The notes under the pieces are model-generated. The model did no database searches. It was not told the origin of the DNA and was given only the letters and a program-made list of their open reading frames with translations. Source: Rapidithrix thailandica (lineage in GTDB: Bacteria; Bacteroidota; Bacteroidia; Cytophagales; Flammeovirgaceae). From it: a DNA stretch of 64,000 nucleotides. Each line of letters opens with the position of its first letter. Position 1 is the stretch's first letter. The DNA lies in assembly GCF_039710355.1 (NCBI RefSeq), contig NZ_JBDKWZ010000001.1:372001-436000 (forward strand), given 5' to 3'. Positions 52,535-62,468 of the stretch are shown here, piece after piece. The position numbers were made by a program, and so were the translations under genes.

Positions 52535-53512
52535 ATGAAAATGGAAAAAATTGATACCACGCTTACCCGAATGCTAGGCATTCGCTATCCGATTATCATG
52601 GCTCCTATGTTTTTGGTATCCAATACAGCGATGAGTATTGCCGCCATCCAACAGGGGATTACAGCGGCTATACCTGCTTTAAATTACCGGACTGAAGAAG
52701 AGTTTAAATCGGCTATCCGTCAAATCAAGGCACAGGCAAAAGGTCCTATCGGAATTAATTTAATTGTGAATAAGTCGAATTTCCGGATGAAAAAAGACTT
52801 GCAGACCTGTTTGGATTTGCATGTGGATTTTATCATTACCTCCTTGGGAAGTCCTAAAGAAGTCATCCGGGCTTGTAAAAAAGAAGGGATTAAAGTGTTT
52901 TGTGATGTTACAGAAGAAACCTATGGCCGGAAAGTAGAAGATCTAGGGGCGGATGCTCTGATTGCTGTGAATAATCAGGCCGGAGGCCATGCCGGAAAGC
53001 TGTCTCCGGAAGAATTGATTTCCATCTTAATAAAAACTTGTGAGATTCCGGTGATTTCTGCCGGAGGAGTGGGAAATGGTCAACAATGGAAGAAGGTGTT
53101 GGAATTGGGGGCTTGTGGCGTTTCCATGGGCAGTCCTTTTATTGCTTCGCACGAGGCGGCTGTTTCTCAGGAATATAAAGAGGCGATAGTACAGTATGGT
53201 GCCAAAGATATTGTGATGACCACGAAGCTTTCGGGGACTCCCTGTACCGTCATCAATACTCCTTATGTACAAAAAGTAGGAACCGACCAGAGTTGGTTGG
53301 AAAAACTGTTGAATAATAATAAGAAGTTGAAAAAATTTGCCAAGATGCTTACCTTCCGGAAAGGCATGAAATCACTGGAAAAAGCAGCTTTCAACACAAC
53401 CTACAAAACGGTATGGTGTGCAGGGCCATCTATTGAGTTTGTCAAGGAAATCCGGCCGGTAAGCGAAATCATAGCTGCAATGGTGGAGGAGTATGAGGCT
53501 GTGCCCCAATGA
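52535..53512 (+). CDS. NAD(P)H-dependent flavin oxidoreductase / nitronate monooxygenase-like (NPD family)
   Basis: 325 residues forming a TIM barrel for FMN. Marks are GIRYPIIMAPMFLVSN at the start, INLIVNKSN, NNQAGGHAGKLSPEEL (the FMN and catalytic His region) and VISAGGVGNGQQW with GACGVSMGSPFIASHEA. Relatives include nitronate monooxygenase and the FabK enoyl reductase; the presence of FabI here makes a FabK role less needed. It could detoxify nitronates or act as a general flavin oxidoreductase. Monocistronic by context. Confidence 0.85.
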   Translation: MKMEKIDTTLTRMLGIRYPIIMAPMFLVSNTAMSIAAIQQGITAAIPALNYRTEEEFKSAIRQIKAQAKGPIGINLIVNKSNFRMKKDLQTCLDLHVDFIITSLGSPKEVIRACKKEGIKVFCDVTEETYGRKVEDLGADALIAVNNQAGGHAGKLSPEELISILIKTCEIPVISAGGVGNGQQWKKVLELGACGVSMGSPFIASHEAAVSQEYKEAIVQYGAKDIVMTTKLSGTPCTVINTPYVQKVGTDQSWLEKLLNNNKKLKKFAKMLTFRKGMKSLEKAAFNTTYKTVWCAGPSIEFVKEIRPVSEIIAAMVEEYEAVPQ

Positions 53513-53569
53513 CCGAAACCCGGAACGGACTTATGCTATAGGCAGTGACAATTCCGGGTTTCTTTTGTA

Positions 53570-55987
53570 TTATCTTCTTTTTCTGAATTTGATACGGGGA
53601 TGCGATTTGCGTCTCCGTTGGTTTCTTTTTCGTTTTTTCTTGGCCTGTTTTACATTGGGCTCTTTCTTGCGAGGACCAAAGAGGCTTTCAAAGAAATTGG
53701 CCATAAAGGGGGCATTGTCTTTAAAAGCCGGACAGTCCAACAGTCGTAACACTTCTCCGGAAGGCCTTTTAAAACGGGCCCGTGATACGGCCTTGAGACT
53801 TTCGTCTTTGTTAAGTTGTTGCATGAATTTCCCCCAAATGGGCAGGGCCATGGTGGCGCCTTGTCCTAACTTAATAGAGCGGAAATGAATGTTGGGGTAA
53901 TCAGAGCCTACCCATACCCCCATCACCAAATGAGGAGTATATCCCATAAACCACCCGTCAGCATGAGATTGAGTGGTTCCGGTTTTTCCGGCAATATCAT
54001 TGCGCAAACCATATCGCGAACGCAAGGAAGCCGCTGTACCACTATCTACCACACTTTTCAACATTTCCGTAATGAGTTGTGCGGTTTGAGTGGACACTAC
54101 TTTTTGGGGGGAAGTAGCTGGCCGGAAGTTTTTCAATACTTTTCCATGCTTGTCTTCTATCCGCAGTAAATAATGGGGCTTTACTTGATAACCTAGGTTG
54201 GCAAAGACAGAGTAGGCGTTGACCATTTCGTACAAAGAAATATTGGCTGCTCCCAAGGCGATAGAAGGGACCGGTTCGATATCGCTTTCAATTCCCAGTT
54301 TTCTTGCAAACTGGATGGTATTATCGATGCCGTTTTCTAATATTAGTTTTACGGAGACCGTATTGACCGATTTGGTCAGGGCTCCGGTCAGGGAGTATTT
54401 TCCTTCGTAGTTTCCATCGGAATTTTTGGGTGTCCAATCGTCGTATTCCGCATAGGAGACAAGCTCGTTGGAAAAATATTGACAGGGAGAAATGCCGTTT
54501 TCCAGGGCAGCTGCATAGACAATAGGCTTGAAGGTAGAGCCCACTTGCCGTTTGGTTTGGGTATTGACATGATCGTACTTGAAATACTTATGATTAATAC
54601 CGCCTATCCATACTTTCACAGCACCGGATTTGGGGTCCATGGCCAATACTCCCGCGTGTAAAAAATGCAAATGATGCTTGACCGAATCCAAAGGACTGAT
54701 TTCTTTCTCTTCCTCACCTTGCCAAGTGAAAATAGTAGTTTTGACAGGTTGTTCAAAAACTTCCCGGATCTGTTTTTCTTTCAGTCCTTGTTTTTGTAAT
54801 TGTTGATAGCGGGGAGACTGTTGGGCCAGCTTCCAGACAAAGGATTCATCTTTGCCCCAGGGAGTGCGGTTTTTCCAATGTTGGAAGAAGAGTTTTTGCA
54901 GCTCTTCCATATGTGAACTCATTGCCTTCTCAGCCATAGTCTGAGCGCGAGAATCTATCGTTGTATAGATTTTAAGTCCGTCTGTGTATAAATTATACGG
55001 AGTGCCGTCTTCTTTTTGTAAGGACGCTACTTGCTGTTGAAGTTCTTGCCGGAGGTGTTCTCGGAAGTAAGTCGCCAGGCCTTCGTTATGGGTTTGATAT
55101 TGATAGTCCAGCTCAATGGGAAGTTGTTGTAAGGAGTCTTTTACACTACTTTCCAAATAGCCATATTTTTCCATTTGACTCAGGACTACATTTCTTCGCT
55201 CTTGAGATTTTTCCGGAAATAACCGGGGATTATAAGTATAATTGGCCTTGAGCATCCCTACCAATACTGCGGCTTCCGCTACATTTAGTTCAATCGGTTT
55301 TTTATTAAAAAACCGCTCCGCAGCAGTCTCAATTCCGAAAGAGTGATCGCCAAAAGGAACCGTATTGAAATACAAAGTCAGGATTTCCTCTTTACTATAC
55401 ATCTCTTCCAAGCGATTGGCAATGATCGCTTCTTTAACTTTGCTTACTAATAATGCAAAGATACCGTAAGCCTCCCGGGGGTATAAGTTTTTGGCCAGCT
55501 GTTGGGTGATGGTGCTTCCTCCACCGGAACTGGCATCCTGCATCAGGATAGTTTTGAAAAATACTCTGAATAAACTTTTGTAATCGATACCGTTGTGTTC
55601 GAAAAAACGGGCATCTTCTGTTGCTACCAAGGCATCCGTTACATTTTTAGAAAGCTGTTCATAAGTAATATTGGTTCTTTCCTGAATGAAATATTTACCC
55701 AGTAGCAGGCCATCGGCCGAGTAGATTTCGGAAGCTTCGTGATGTTGAATATGAGAAAGCTCTTCGGAGCTAGGGAGTTTGCCAAAGCTTCCTTGGTGGA
55801 CAGCCAATAAAAAACCGAAGGCGCAAAGAAGACCAAAGAGAAAAATGCCTATGATTCCCAATAATAACCACTTCCATTGGAAGTGCGTCCGTAGGTACTC
55901 TCCCATATGCCGGGCCTTGGCCGGGAACTGCTTGAGCTTTTTACGAAGATAGGTCAGTACGTTTTGTAAGTTGTTTGTCAGTTTCAC
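53570..55987 (-). CDS. mrcA: Class A penicillin-binding protein (PBP1A-like, transglycosylase/transpeptidase)
   Basis: 805 residues. A short cytoplasmic N terminus, one transmembrane helix (about 38-64), then the GT51 glycosyltransferase domain (EDARFFEHNGID with the catalytic Glu, GGSTITQQLAKNLY). The transpeptidase domain has GSTFKP (nucleophile Ser), the KSVN motif as SVNTV and KTGTTQ. The C-terminal tail is strongly basic (KKKRKRNQRRRKS). It polymerises and crosslinks peptidoglycan. The start is GTG 55987, preceded by a clear AGGAGG 8 nt upstream, unusual for this window. Confidence 0.94.
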   Translation of the reverse strand: MKLTNNLQNVLTYLRKKLKQFPAKARHMGEYLRTHFQWKWLLLGIIGIFLFGLLCAFGFLLAVHQGSFGKLPSSEELSHIQHHEASEIYSADGLLLGKYFIQERTNITYEQLSKNVTDALVATEDARFFEHNGIDYKSLFRVFFKTILMQDASSGGGSTITQQLAKNLYPREAYGIFALLVSKVKEAIIANRLEEMYSKEEILTLYFNTVPFGDHSFGIETAAERFFNKKPIELNVAEAAVLVGMLKANYTYNPRLFPEKSQERRNVVLSQMEKYGYLESSVKDSLQQLPIELDYQYQTHNEGLATYFREHLRQELQQQVASLQKEDGTPYNLYTDGLKIYTTIDSRAQTMAEKAMSSHMEELQKLFFQHWKNRTPWGKDESFVWKLAQQSPRYQQLQKQGLKEKQIREVFEQPVKTTIFTWQGEEEKEISPLDSVKHHLHFLHAGVLAMDPKSGAVKVWIGGINHKYFKYDHVNTQTKRQVGSTFKPIVYAAALENGISPCQYFSNELVSYAEYDDWTPKNSDGNYEGKYSLTGALTKSVNTVSVKLILENGIDNTIQFARKLGIESDIEPVPSIALGAANISLYEMVNAYSVFANLGYQVKPHYLLRIEDKHGKVLKNFRPATSPQKVVSTQTAQLITEMLKSVVDSGTAASLRSRYGLRNDIAGKTGTTQSHADGWFMGYTPHLVMGVWVGSDYPNIHFRSIKLGQGATMALPIWGKFMQQLNKDESLKAVSRARFKRPSGEVLRLLDCPAFKDNAPFMANFFESLFGPRKKEPNVKQAKKKRKRNQRRRKSHPRIKFRKRR

Positions 55988-57247
55988 TAATTCCTCCTCT
56001 TTCAGTTTGTTTATATAATCTTCACAAGCACAATGCCGTTTCTGAACACATGTGCGGGGAAGTAGTAGTTATTCTGCAAGTAATAGGGGAAGTAATTAAG
56101 ATAAGTTGGGGAAGCATTTTTCTCTTGATGCCTCCAACAGTTTTTTCGTAAATTTGTACAAGGGCTTTTTGGCTGAGTGCAATAGCTCATGTGCAAACGT
56201 ACTCTTGGTTAATTAATTTAAGCGAGTGTTAGCTAATTAAAGAAAATATTTGAGAGAACGATGCCTAACGGTGATTTTTTTGAATATGTAAAACAATTAA
56301 CCGCCAGGTATTGACCCGTTTAGCTAAGAGTGACTTGGCTGAGTCCGTACAAAAGTACACACAAATCATGAGCTCCATAAAGATAGATATGATATTTTGA
56401 TGTTAAATTTGTAAGAAACCCAAAAAAAGTGTAGAAAATATGTAACCTTTGTCAGTTAGGTTGCATTCATATAGATAAAGCTTTTAACAAACGGAATATC
56501 GATCTCGATGGAGGTTACTTTTTGACCTGAAATAAACAAATAGAACACTTACTTCGCTAGCTATTTTGACCAACTACTTCATGAAAAACTGAAACCAACC
56601 AAAAAATAGTTTTAACAAATAGTGTCAAGTTATGTTTTTGCTTATTTATCTCCGTTTTTTGGTCTTTTGCAGCATTTTTAGCGTATTGCTTCAATGTCCT
56701 TCAAACTCCACACAGCATCCTAAAGAAGAAGCTGAGCAAGAAGTCGAGTCCGGGGTATCCTGGTTGGGGGTGTGAGGTGTGTCTGTAGTTTTCGCTTGGT
56801 AGATGACCGTGAAAAGGTACATTGGAAAGTCGTAACGGAATTGATGTTCTTTTTTTGATGATGAAGTCGGGTGGTTTGCCTGTAACTCTTTTCAAAAAAG
56901 AAAAGCAAACCCGGTTTACTTTTTCTTTGGAAAAAACGACACGGCCATTATTACGCTACTCAAGGCATTTTGATGTTCGCAAGATTCGGTACCTCTGTCA
57001 GCACACAACTGTTCGCTGATGGAAGTACTTTTTTACTTTACAGCTAGTTCTATATTCTCGATCGACTATTCCTTCCAATCTCTCGTACAGCCTGGCAAAA
57101 CATTGAGATTTGATAAATGTCCCATCCGGTAGCGGACTGCTATTAAAGAAATTTTCCTGTATTTTTGATGCGCTTAGTATTGGAAGTTTTTCCTTGACAG
57201 TGATGTGAAGGAACGAAATTAACGATGTGCTCTACTCGATTGCGATT
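55988..57247. other. 1.26-kb region without a recognised gene
   Basis: Between divergent PBP1A and MscS-type genes. It contains many stops, A/T-rich sequence and short open frames on both strands (for example 56632-56775 plus, 56701-56895 and 56720-56908 minus). The stretch 56700-57000 is richer in G+C and looks like degraded coding sequence, but no family is recognisable. Confidence 0.5.
56632..56775 (+). CDS. Possible small lipoprotein-like peptide (doubtful)
   Basis: A 47-codon frame starts ATG 56632. A hydrophobic N terminus ends in LLQC at residue 22, which loosely resembles a lipobox, followed by an acidic stretch (KEEAEQEVESG). Gln at the -1 position is not standard and no promoter or SD is visible. 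It may be chance; listed because the region otherwise has no gene. Confidence 0.2.
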   Translation: MFLLIYLRFLVFCSIFSVLLQCPSNSTQHPKEEAEQEVESGVSWLGV

Positions 57248-58546
57248 ATGAAAGAACAGAGGTTAAACATGCTGGATAGTTGGTTGGAACAAATACTGTC
57301 CGACTACGCTATCCCGGAAGATTGGATCATTTACATCATCCTTTTTATCAACTTAGCCCTTATAGGATTTCTGGGGGTTTTGGGATACTACTTTATCAAG
57401 GAAAGTGTCGTTCGTTTTTTTTCGAAGTATTACCAACGAACCGAATCAAAAATTGTTCAGGTACTGCTTAAGGATGAGATCGTCCGGGCCATAGCCCGTT
57501 TGTTTCCGATATTTCTGTTCGTATCGTCCGAGCCTTATTTGTTGCGAGCGTTTAAAAATGCACAACCTATAGTGTTGAAGCTTTCATATCTGGTTCTTCT
57601 GTACTTTATTTCTTCCAGTATTATCCGTTTTCTGGACTTTTTAAGGGAAATTCTCACGATTAGTGCCCGTACCAAAGACAAACCCATTGATAGTTATATT
57701 CAACTGTCCAAAATCATAGTATATGCCTTTACCACTATTTTATTCCTGTCCATTCTGGTAAACAAAGACCCCTTGTTGATTTTGGGAGCTTTAGGTGCTA
57801 CCTCTGCCGTAATGCTATTGGTGTTTAAAGATACCATCTTAGGTTTGGTAGCCAGTGTTCAAATATCGGCTTTGGATATGGTAAAAGTGGGAGACTGGAT
57901 ACAAATGCCCAAATACGGTGCTGACGGAGATGTTATAAAAATCACATTGAATACGGTGAAGGTTTTGAATTTTGACAAAACGATTTCCACCATTCCTACT
58001 TATGCTTTGATTTCCGAATCGTTTAAAAACTGGCGTAATGTGTATGAAGTAGGGGGGAGAAGGATTAAACGTTCTCTGTTGATCAATATGAACAGTGTGA
58101 AATATTGTGAGCGGGAATTGTTGGAAAACCTACGTTCATACCGGCTTATTCAAAAAACAGTTGATAATTTGTTAACAAAGCTAGAGGAGGAAGAAAGCAG
58201 TAATACTATCGAAGAGCTGAAGAAAAACCAGGCCGATGAACAAAACTTCACCAATCTGGGACTGTTCCGGCAGTATGCCGAAAATTATTTAAAACATTCT
58301 CCCCGGATCCGGCAAGACATGTTTTTGATGGTGCGTCCTCTGGAGCCCACACCCCGAGGAATTCCCTTGGAGGTTTATGGTTTTACCAACGACACCTATT
58401 GGCCCAATTACGAGCGGATACAGGCCGATATCTTTGATCATTTAATTGCAGTAACCCAGGATTTTGATCTGGAAGTCTATCAGGAACCTACAGGTTTGGA
58501 TTTTCAAAACCTTTCCAAAATGGGTTTCAACGGGGAAAAGAGTTGA
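57248..58546 (+). CDS. MscS-family mechanosensitive channel (YbdG/MscM-like)
   Basis: 432 residues from ATG 57248; an in-frame GTG at 57227 adds seven. Five hydrophobic helices precede the MscS pore-lining region, where LLILGALGATSAVMLLVFKDTILGLVASVQI gives the glycine/alanine-packed TM3. The beta domain follows with MVKVGDWIQMPKYGADGDVIKITLNTVKVLNFDKT (in parts). The long C-terminal region and NWRNVYEVGGRRIKRS resemble YbdG. It would protect against osmotic downshock in the inner membrane. The downstream HdeD-like gene is 74 bp away. Confidence 0.9.
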   Translation: MKEQRLNMLDSWLEQILSDYAIPEDWIIYIILFINLALIGFLGVLGYYFIKESVVRFFSKYYQRTESKIVQVLLKDEIVRAIARLFPIFLFVSSEPYLLRAFKNAQPIVLKLSYLVLLYFISSSIIRFLDFLREILTISARTKDKPIDSYIQLSKIIVYAFTTILFLSILVNKDPLLILGALGATSAVMLLVFKDTILGLVASVQISALDMVKVGDWIQMPKYGADGDVIKITLNTVKVLNFDKTISTIPTYALISESFKNWRNVYEVGGRRIKRSLLINMNSVKYCERELLENLRSYRLIQKTVDNLLTKLEEEESSNTIEELKKNQADEQNFTNLGLFRQYAENYLKHSPRIRQDMFLMVRPLEPTPRGIPLEVYGFTNDTYWPNYERIQADIFDHLIAVTQDFDLEVYQEPTGLDFQNLSKMGFNGEKS

Positions 58547-58620
58547 TATTGAGGAAGAAGAGTGATATCTTATTAAAAGAATCTCTTTATTTCTACAAAG
58601 TAAACTCTAAACCAAACACT

Positions 58621-59172
58621 ATGGCAAAACTTATCAAAAAACGCTTGATCAGAAACTGGTGGCTGTTTCTGTTAAGGGGGATCCTGATTTTGGTATTCGG
58701 TATACTCGCTTTGATAAACCCGGGCAGTACACTTTTGGCCCTGGCAGTGGTATTTGGCAGTTTGATCATGGTAAGCGGTTTCTTTTTCATTTTGGCCGCT
58801 TTTTTTAATACGCAAAACGAAGGTTGGGGCTGGGTACTTTTTGAGGGCCTGGTGGATGTGTTGTTTGGAATTGTCGTGCTTTCCTACCCGATAGAGGTTG
58901 TCAAAATATTCATTCTGATTTTAGCTATCTGGGTCTTGATGATTGGAATTGTTCAAATTGTGGCTTCATTACATTGGCGGAAAATTTACGATGGCTGGTG
59001 GATTGTTTTTACCGGAGGGCTGGCATCCGTGATTTTTGGCTTTTTGTTTTTGTCGAATCCCTTCGGAGGAGCAGCAGCACTGATGATTGTGATCGGCATT
59101 TACGCAATGCTCCTTGGCGCTTCCGTCATTTACTTGGCTTTCCGTATTAAAAATCTCACTTCAGACGGATAA
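58621..59172 (+). CDS. HdeD-family integral membrane protein
   Basis: 183 residues from ATG 58621; a frame from 58543 would overlap the channel gene and adds 26 residues. Six transmembrane helices in three repeating pairs are visible (WWLFLLRGILILVFGILAL, LVDVLFGIVVL, WWIVFTGGLASVIFGFLFL). The WWxxLxRGxxxxxxGxxxL pattern is the HdeD/DUF308 repeat. E. coli HdeD is involved in acid resistance at high cell density; the role here is not known, but its position suggests envelope stress. Confidence 0.85.
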   Translation: MAKLIKKRLIRNWWLFLLRGILILVFGILALINPGSTLLALAVVFGSLIMVSGFFFILAAFFNTQNEGWGWVLFEGLVDVLFGIVVLSYPIEVVKIFILILAIWVLMIGIVQIVASLHWRKIYDGWWIVFTGGLASVIFGFLFLSNPFGGAAALMIVIGIYAMLLGASVIYLAFRIKNLTSDG

Positions 59173-59261
59173 GAATCCATCCTATCCAAACGGATGAGAT
59201 AACGCTGCGTTGAGCAATGCAAAAATATGAGTTTCAACGTTGCGACTGGCTCATCGTCTTG

Positions 59262-59304
59262 GTTTCCTCTCAAGCAATTCTGAAACGAAGGGTTGAGAGG
59301 AAAT
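59262..59304. repeat. 11-bp inverted repeat upstream of the GluR0-type gene
   Basis: TTTCCTCTCAA (59263-59273) and TTGAGAGGAAA (59293-59303), spaced by 19 bp. There is no T run after it, so it may be an operator or mRNA structure rather than a terminator. Confidence 0.7.
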
Positions 59305-59411
59305 ACCCTGTTGTTTTATCCTTGAAAAAGGTACTTCGAAATTGATCTTTTCAAAAGATTAAATATCATTGGAGAGATTTGAAAAATGAAATTAATTTTT
59401 TTACACATTAC

Positions 59412-60494
59412 ATGATGCGGATATTTTTACTGATCTTTTTATGCTCACTCTCCTCTTCTTTTTTAAGTCAAAGTTTTGCTCAAGATACTCTTCGAGTGGG
59501 CTATTCTCCTTCTCCTCCTTTTGTTACCACTACAGCCAATGGCTCTGTGGAGGGAATCAGTGTTTGGCTATGGGAAAAAATTGCCGATGACCTTAACATT
59601 ACTTACCAATTGGAAGAAATGCATTTGAAAGAGTTGCTGGCAAAATTGGAAACCGGGGAAATCGATATGAGTCTGAACCCCTTGACCGTGACCAGCGAAC
59701 GAAATGAAGTGATCCGGTTTTCCTATCCTTTTTTTGTTTCGAATTCCACCATTGCCACCAGGTCCCAATCCACTTTTGAGCAAAGTATTGCATTTATCAC
59801 TTCTTTCTTCTCATTTAATTTTTTTAGTGCTGTGATGGCCTTGTTTGTGGTGATTTTGTTCTTTGGTTTCTTTGTTTGGCTGTTTGAGCGAAAGCAAAAC
59901 CCGGAAGAATTTCAGCCGGGTATCGAGGGTGTTTGGAGTGGTATCTGGTGGTCAGCCGTGACTATGACAACGGTGGGGTACGGAGACAAATCCCCTCAGA
60001 CTACCGGAGGCCGGTTGGTGGCTTTGGTTTGGATGTTTACGGCGATTGTGATTGTTTCGGGGTTTACGGCCAGTATCGCATCCGCACTTACGGTGAACCA
60101 ACTTAGCTGGGATCAGAATAAAGTTGAAGATTTTAAAGAAATACAAGTAGGCACGGTAGTATCTTCCGCCACACAGGAATATTTGGATAAAAAATTCTTT
60201 AAAAGTGTTAATTCCTATTTGAATATTGATGAGGGGTTACAGGCTTTGGAAAAAGGAGAGATCAGGGCGTTTATGTACGATGAACCCATCCTCAAGCAAA
60301 AAATTTACGGTGATAGTTTGTACAGTACGATTGAAATAATGCCAATCAAATTCAATTTACAATTTTATTCTTACGGTTTCTCCCAACAGGTCGATTACGA
60401 TTTGCGGGAACAAATCTCCGGAAGAATCATCGAAATGACCGAACGGGCAGAATGGAATATATTGCTTGCCGAGTTCGATTTAGTCCGTCAATAG
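59412..60494 (+). CDS. GluR0-type ligand-gated potassium channel (prokaryotic ionotropic glutamate receptor)
   Basis: 360 residues from ATG 59412; a TTG at 59379 is in frame but adds non-signal residues. A signal peptide (to about 23) precedes S1 of a periplasmic ligand-binding domain, with NPLTVTSERNEVIRFSYPFF, whose Arg97 matches the amino-acid-carboxylate-binding Arg of iGluRs. M1 is about 138-157, a pore loop carries the potassium filter TVGYGD (187-192), and M2 (about 201-226) ends in GFTASIASALT, akin to the iGluR SYTANLAAF. S2 then completes the domain, with FMYDEP (Asp290). It should be an inner-membrane tetramer opened by a periplasmic amino acid. Confidence 0.9.
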   Translation: MMRIFLLIFLCSLSSSFLSQSFAQDTLRVGYSPSPPFVTTTANGSVEGISVWLWEKIADDLNITYQLEEMHLKELLAKLETGEIDMSLNPLTVTSERNEVIRFSYPFFVSNSTIATRSQSTFEQSIAFITSFFSFNFFSAVMALFVVILFFGFFVWLFERKQNPEEFQPGIEGVWSGIWWSAVTMTTVGYGDKSPQTTGGRLVALVWMFTAIVIVSGFTASIASALTVNQLSWDQNKVEDFKEIQVGTVVSSATQEYLDKKFFKSVNSYLNIDEGLQALEKGEIRAFMYDEPILKQKIYGDSLYSTIEIMPIKFNLQFYSYGFSQQVDYDLREQISGRIIEMTERAEWNILLAEFDLVRQ

Positions 60495-60495
60495 T

Positions 60496-62208
60496 TTAAG
60501 GCAACTGCTTTGCTACTTTAGGCTTTGGAGAAGGGTTGTTTGGTTTTTTCTCTTCCAAAGGGTTTGTGATCTGTTGCCAGGCTGTATACCCCCCGGCCAG
60601 GTTACGCACATCCTCAAAACCATAGTGTTGCAAGATCAAACAGGCCAGATAGCCCCGGAGTCCTTTTTGGCAGTAGACGATGATAGGCTGGGTACTGTCC
60701 AATGTTTGAATATGCTCGCGTAAGGTATCTAAAGGAATATTATGAGCTGTTAAGATTTGTCCGTGCCGTAACAGTTCCTCCGGGTTGCGTACATCCAGTA
60801 GAGTAAATGCACTGGAGGGATGTGAGCTTAGTATGCGTTGCAACTGAATACTATCGATCAGGTTAAATTGTTTGCGTTGGAGGTTTGAAGCGATATAGCC
60901 CGCCACAATGACCGGATCTTTGGCCGGGGAAAAAGGAGGGGCATAGGCCAAGTCCAATTGAGGCAGTTCATCAATAGTAAGTTTTGCATAAATACAAGTA
61001 CTGAAAACATCTACCCGTTTGTCTACTCCTCTTTTGCCAAATACCTGTGCGCCCAATAGTTGATGGGTTTCCGTATGATGATAAATTTCCACAAAGATAT
61101 CCGAACTATCCGGGTAAAAACCGGGAGTAGCTTGCGTAATAAAAAATGTAGATTGGAAAGGAATGCCTTTGCTTTCCAATTCCCGGGGAGTGCAACCGGT
61201 TTTGCCCAAGGTATATTCGAATATTTTTAAAATGGCCGTACTGTTGGCTCCTTTAAATTGCTCTTTGCCCCCGGCGGCATTGGCACCGGCCGTGCGGCCT
61301 CCTTTATTAGAGTGGGTTCCCATGGGGAAAAAACTATGCTCTCCGGTAACCAGGTTTTTCAAACTGGCACAATCACCGGCAGCATAAATATCCGGAAGGT
61401 TGGTTTCCATTTTTTCATTGACGAGTAATGCTCCGTTTTTTAATGCCACGGCTCCCTTGCTGGTGAGCAATTCCGTATTGGGGCGTACTCCCGTACCGAT
61501 TAAAAGATAATCCGTTTCAATGCTTTTATCATCGTCCAGGTATAGGATGGAGGTTTGAGGGTCAATATAATTAATTTTCTTTCCTGTGTATAGAGTGATG
61601 CATTTTTCTGCCAGCAAGTGTTTGGCCATCAAAGAAAATTTGGTTTCGAAAGCCGGGAGAATGGTAGGAGCCATCTCTACAAGGCTTACTTCTTTCCCTG
61701 CTTTAAACAGGTTTTCGGCTACTTCTACTCCGATTAAGCCCGCTCCGGCTATGGTGATATGCTTCGCATTGGCAAGCACTCCTTCCCGGACGATTTTATC
61801 AAAATGTTCTAAGGTTTTACAAGGCGACCATGCTTCAAAAAGTTCGAGCTTGCCAATGGGTGGAATCACGGCATTTCCTCCTGCCGCATAAATCAATTTA
61901 TCGTAGTTATATTCTCCCTCAGTAGTGTACACTTTATGCCGGATCGGGTCAATTTCTACCACCGGTTCATTCAAGCGCACGTCAATATTAAACCGTTGGC
62001 GTAATAAGTCGGGTTTTACCACCATCAATTGGTCTCTATGGCTGATTTTTCCTGACAAGGCATAAGGAATACCACAGGTGGCATAACTGATATTGGCCGT
62101 TTTTTCAAAAAGAATGATTTCACAGTGCTCATCGGTTCTCCGGGCTTTGGCTGCTGCGGACGGACCTGCCGAAAGCCCTCCTACTATAATGATTCTCTTG
62201 GGAGTCAT
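60496..62208 (-). CDS. CoA-disulfide reductase-like flavoprotein with C-terminal rhodanese domain
   Basis: 570 residues. The N-terminal FAD site GGLSAGPSAAAKARR and the redox Cys45 in SYATCGIPYA belong to the CoA-disulfide reductase/Nox group. The NADH site is GAGLIGVEVAENL and the second FAD motif YAAGDCA. The pyridine-nucleotide dimerisation domain follows to about 450. A rhodanese domain (about 460-550) has LLDVRNPEE and the active-site Cys in VYCQKGLRG. Such CDR-RHD fusions act in polysulfide or persulfide reduction using CoA. Its stop is one base from the end of the potassium channel gene, so they converge. Confidence 0.9.
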   Translation of the reverse strand: MTPKRIIIVGGLSAGPSAAAKARRTDEHCEIILFEKTANISYATCGIPYALSGKISHRDQLMVVKPDLLRQRFNIDVRLNEPVVEIDPIRHKVYTTEGEYNYDKLIYAAGGNAVIPPIGKLELFEAWSPCKTLEHFDKIVREGVLANAKHITIAGAGLIGVEVAENLFKAGKEVSLVEMAPTILPAFETKFSLMAKHLLAEKCITLYTGKKINYIDPQTSILYLDDDKSIETDYLLIGTGVRPNTELLTSKGAVALKNGALLVNEKMETNLPDIYAAGDCASLKNLVTGEHSFFPMGTHSNKGGRTAGANAAGGKEQFKGANSTAILKIFEYTLGKTGCTPRELESKGIPFQSTFFITQATPGFYPDSSDIFVEIYHHTETHQLLGAQVFGKRGVDKRVDVFSTCIYAKLTIDELPQLDLAYAPPFSPAKDPVIVAGYIASNLQRKQFNLIDSIQLQRILSSHPSSAFTLLDVRNPEELLRHGQILTAHNIPLDTLREHIQTLDSTQPIIVYCQKGLRGYLACLILQHYGFEDVRNLAGGYTAWQQITNPLEEKKPNNPSPKPKVAKQLP

Positions 62209-62371
62209 GGTTCTTATACTGATGGATATTTATTAAGGCTGTATTGTTATTGTATGCATTTCCCCACTGGTCCGGGTAAATGGCTTGTATCATGCACTTT
62301 TGGAAAATTGATATACGGTTTTCCAAAGTGGGTATTTCTCACGAGTACAAAGAACTACAGAGAACGCCTGA

Positions 62372-62397
62372 ATTCTAATGACTTAAATCATTAGAAT
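62372..62397. repeat. 10-bp perfect inverted repeat
   Basis: ATTCTAATGA (62372-62381) and TCATTAGAAT (62388-62397), separated by 6 bp. It lies between two minus-strand genes, 164 bp upstream of the CoA-disulfide reductase start, and may be an operator or weak terminator. Confidence 0.65.
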
Positions 62398-62468
62398 ATG
62401 AAACAATCATCATGTGAGAAAGGCTGCGTCTGGTAGAGACTAAAAGCGGAAATAAAAGGGCGGGTTAT

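Noticed and set aside
56720..56908. Short overlapping minus-strand frames in the 1.26-kb gap
   Set aside because: Two different frames overlap, neither matches a family I know, and codon composition is unlike the neighbours.
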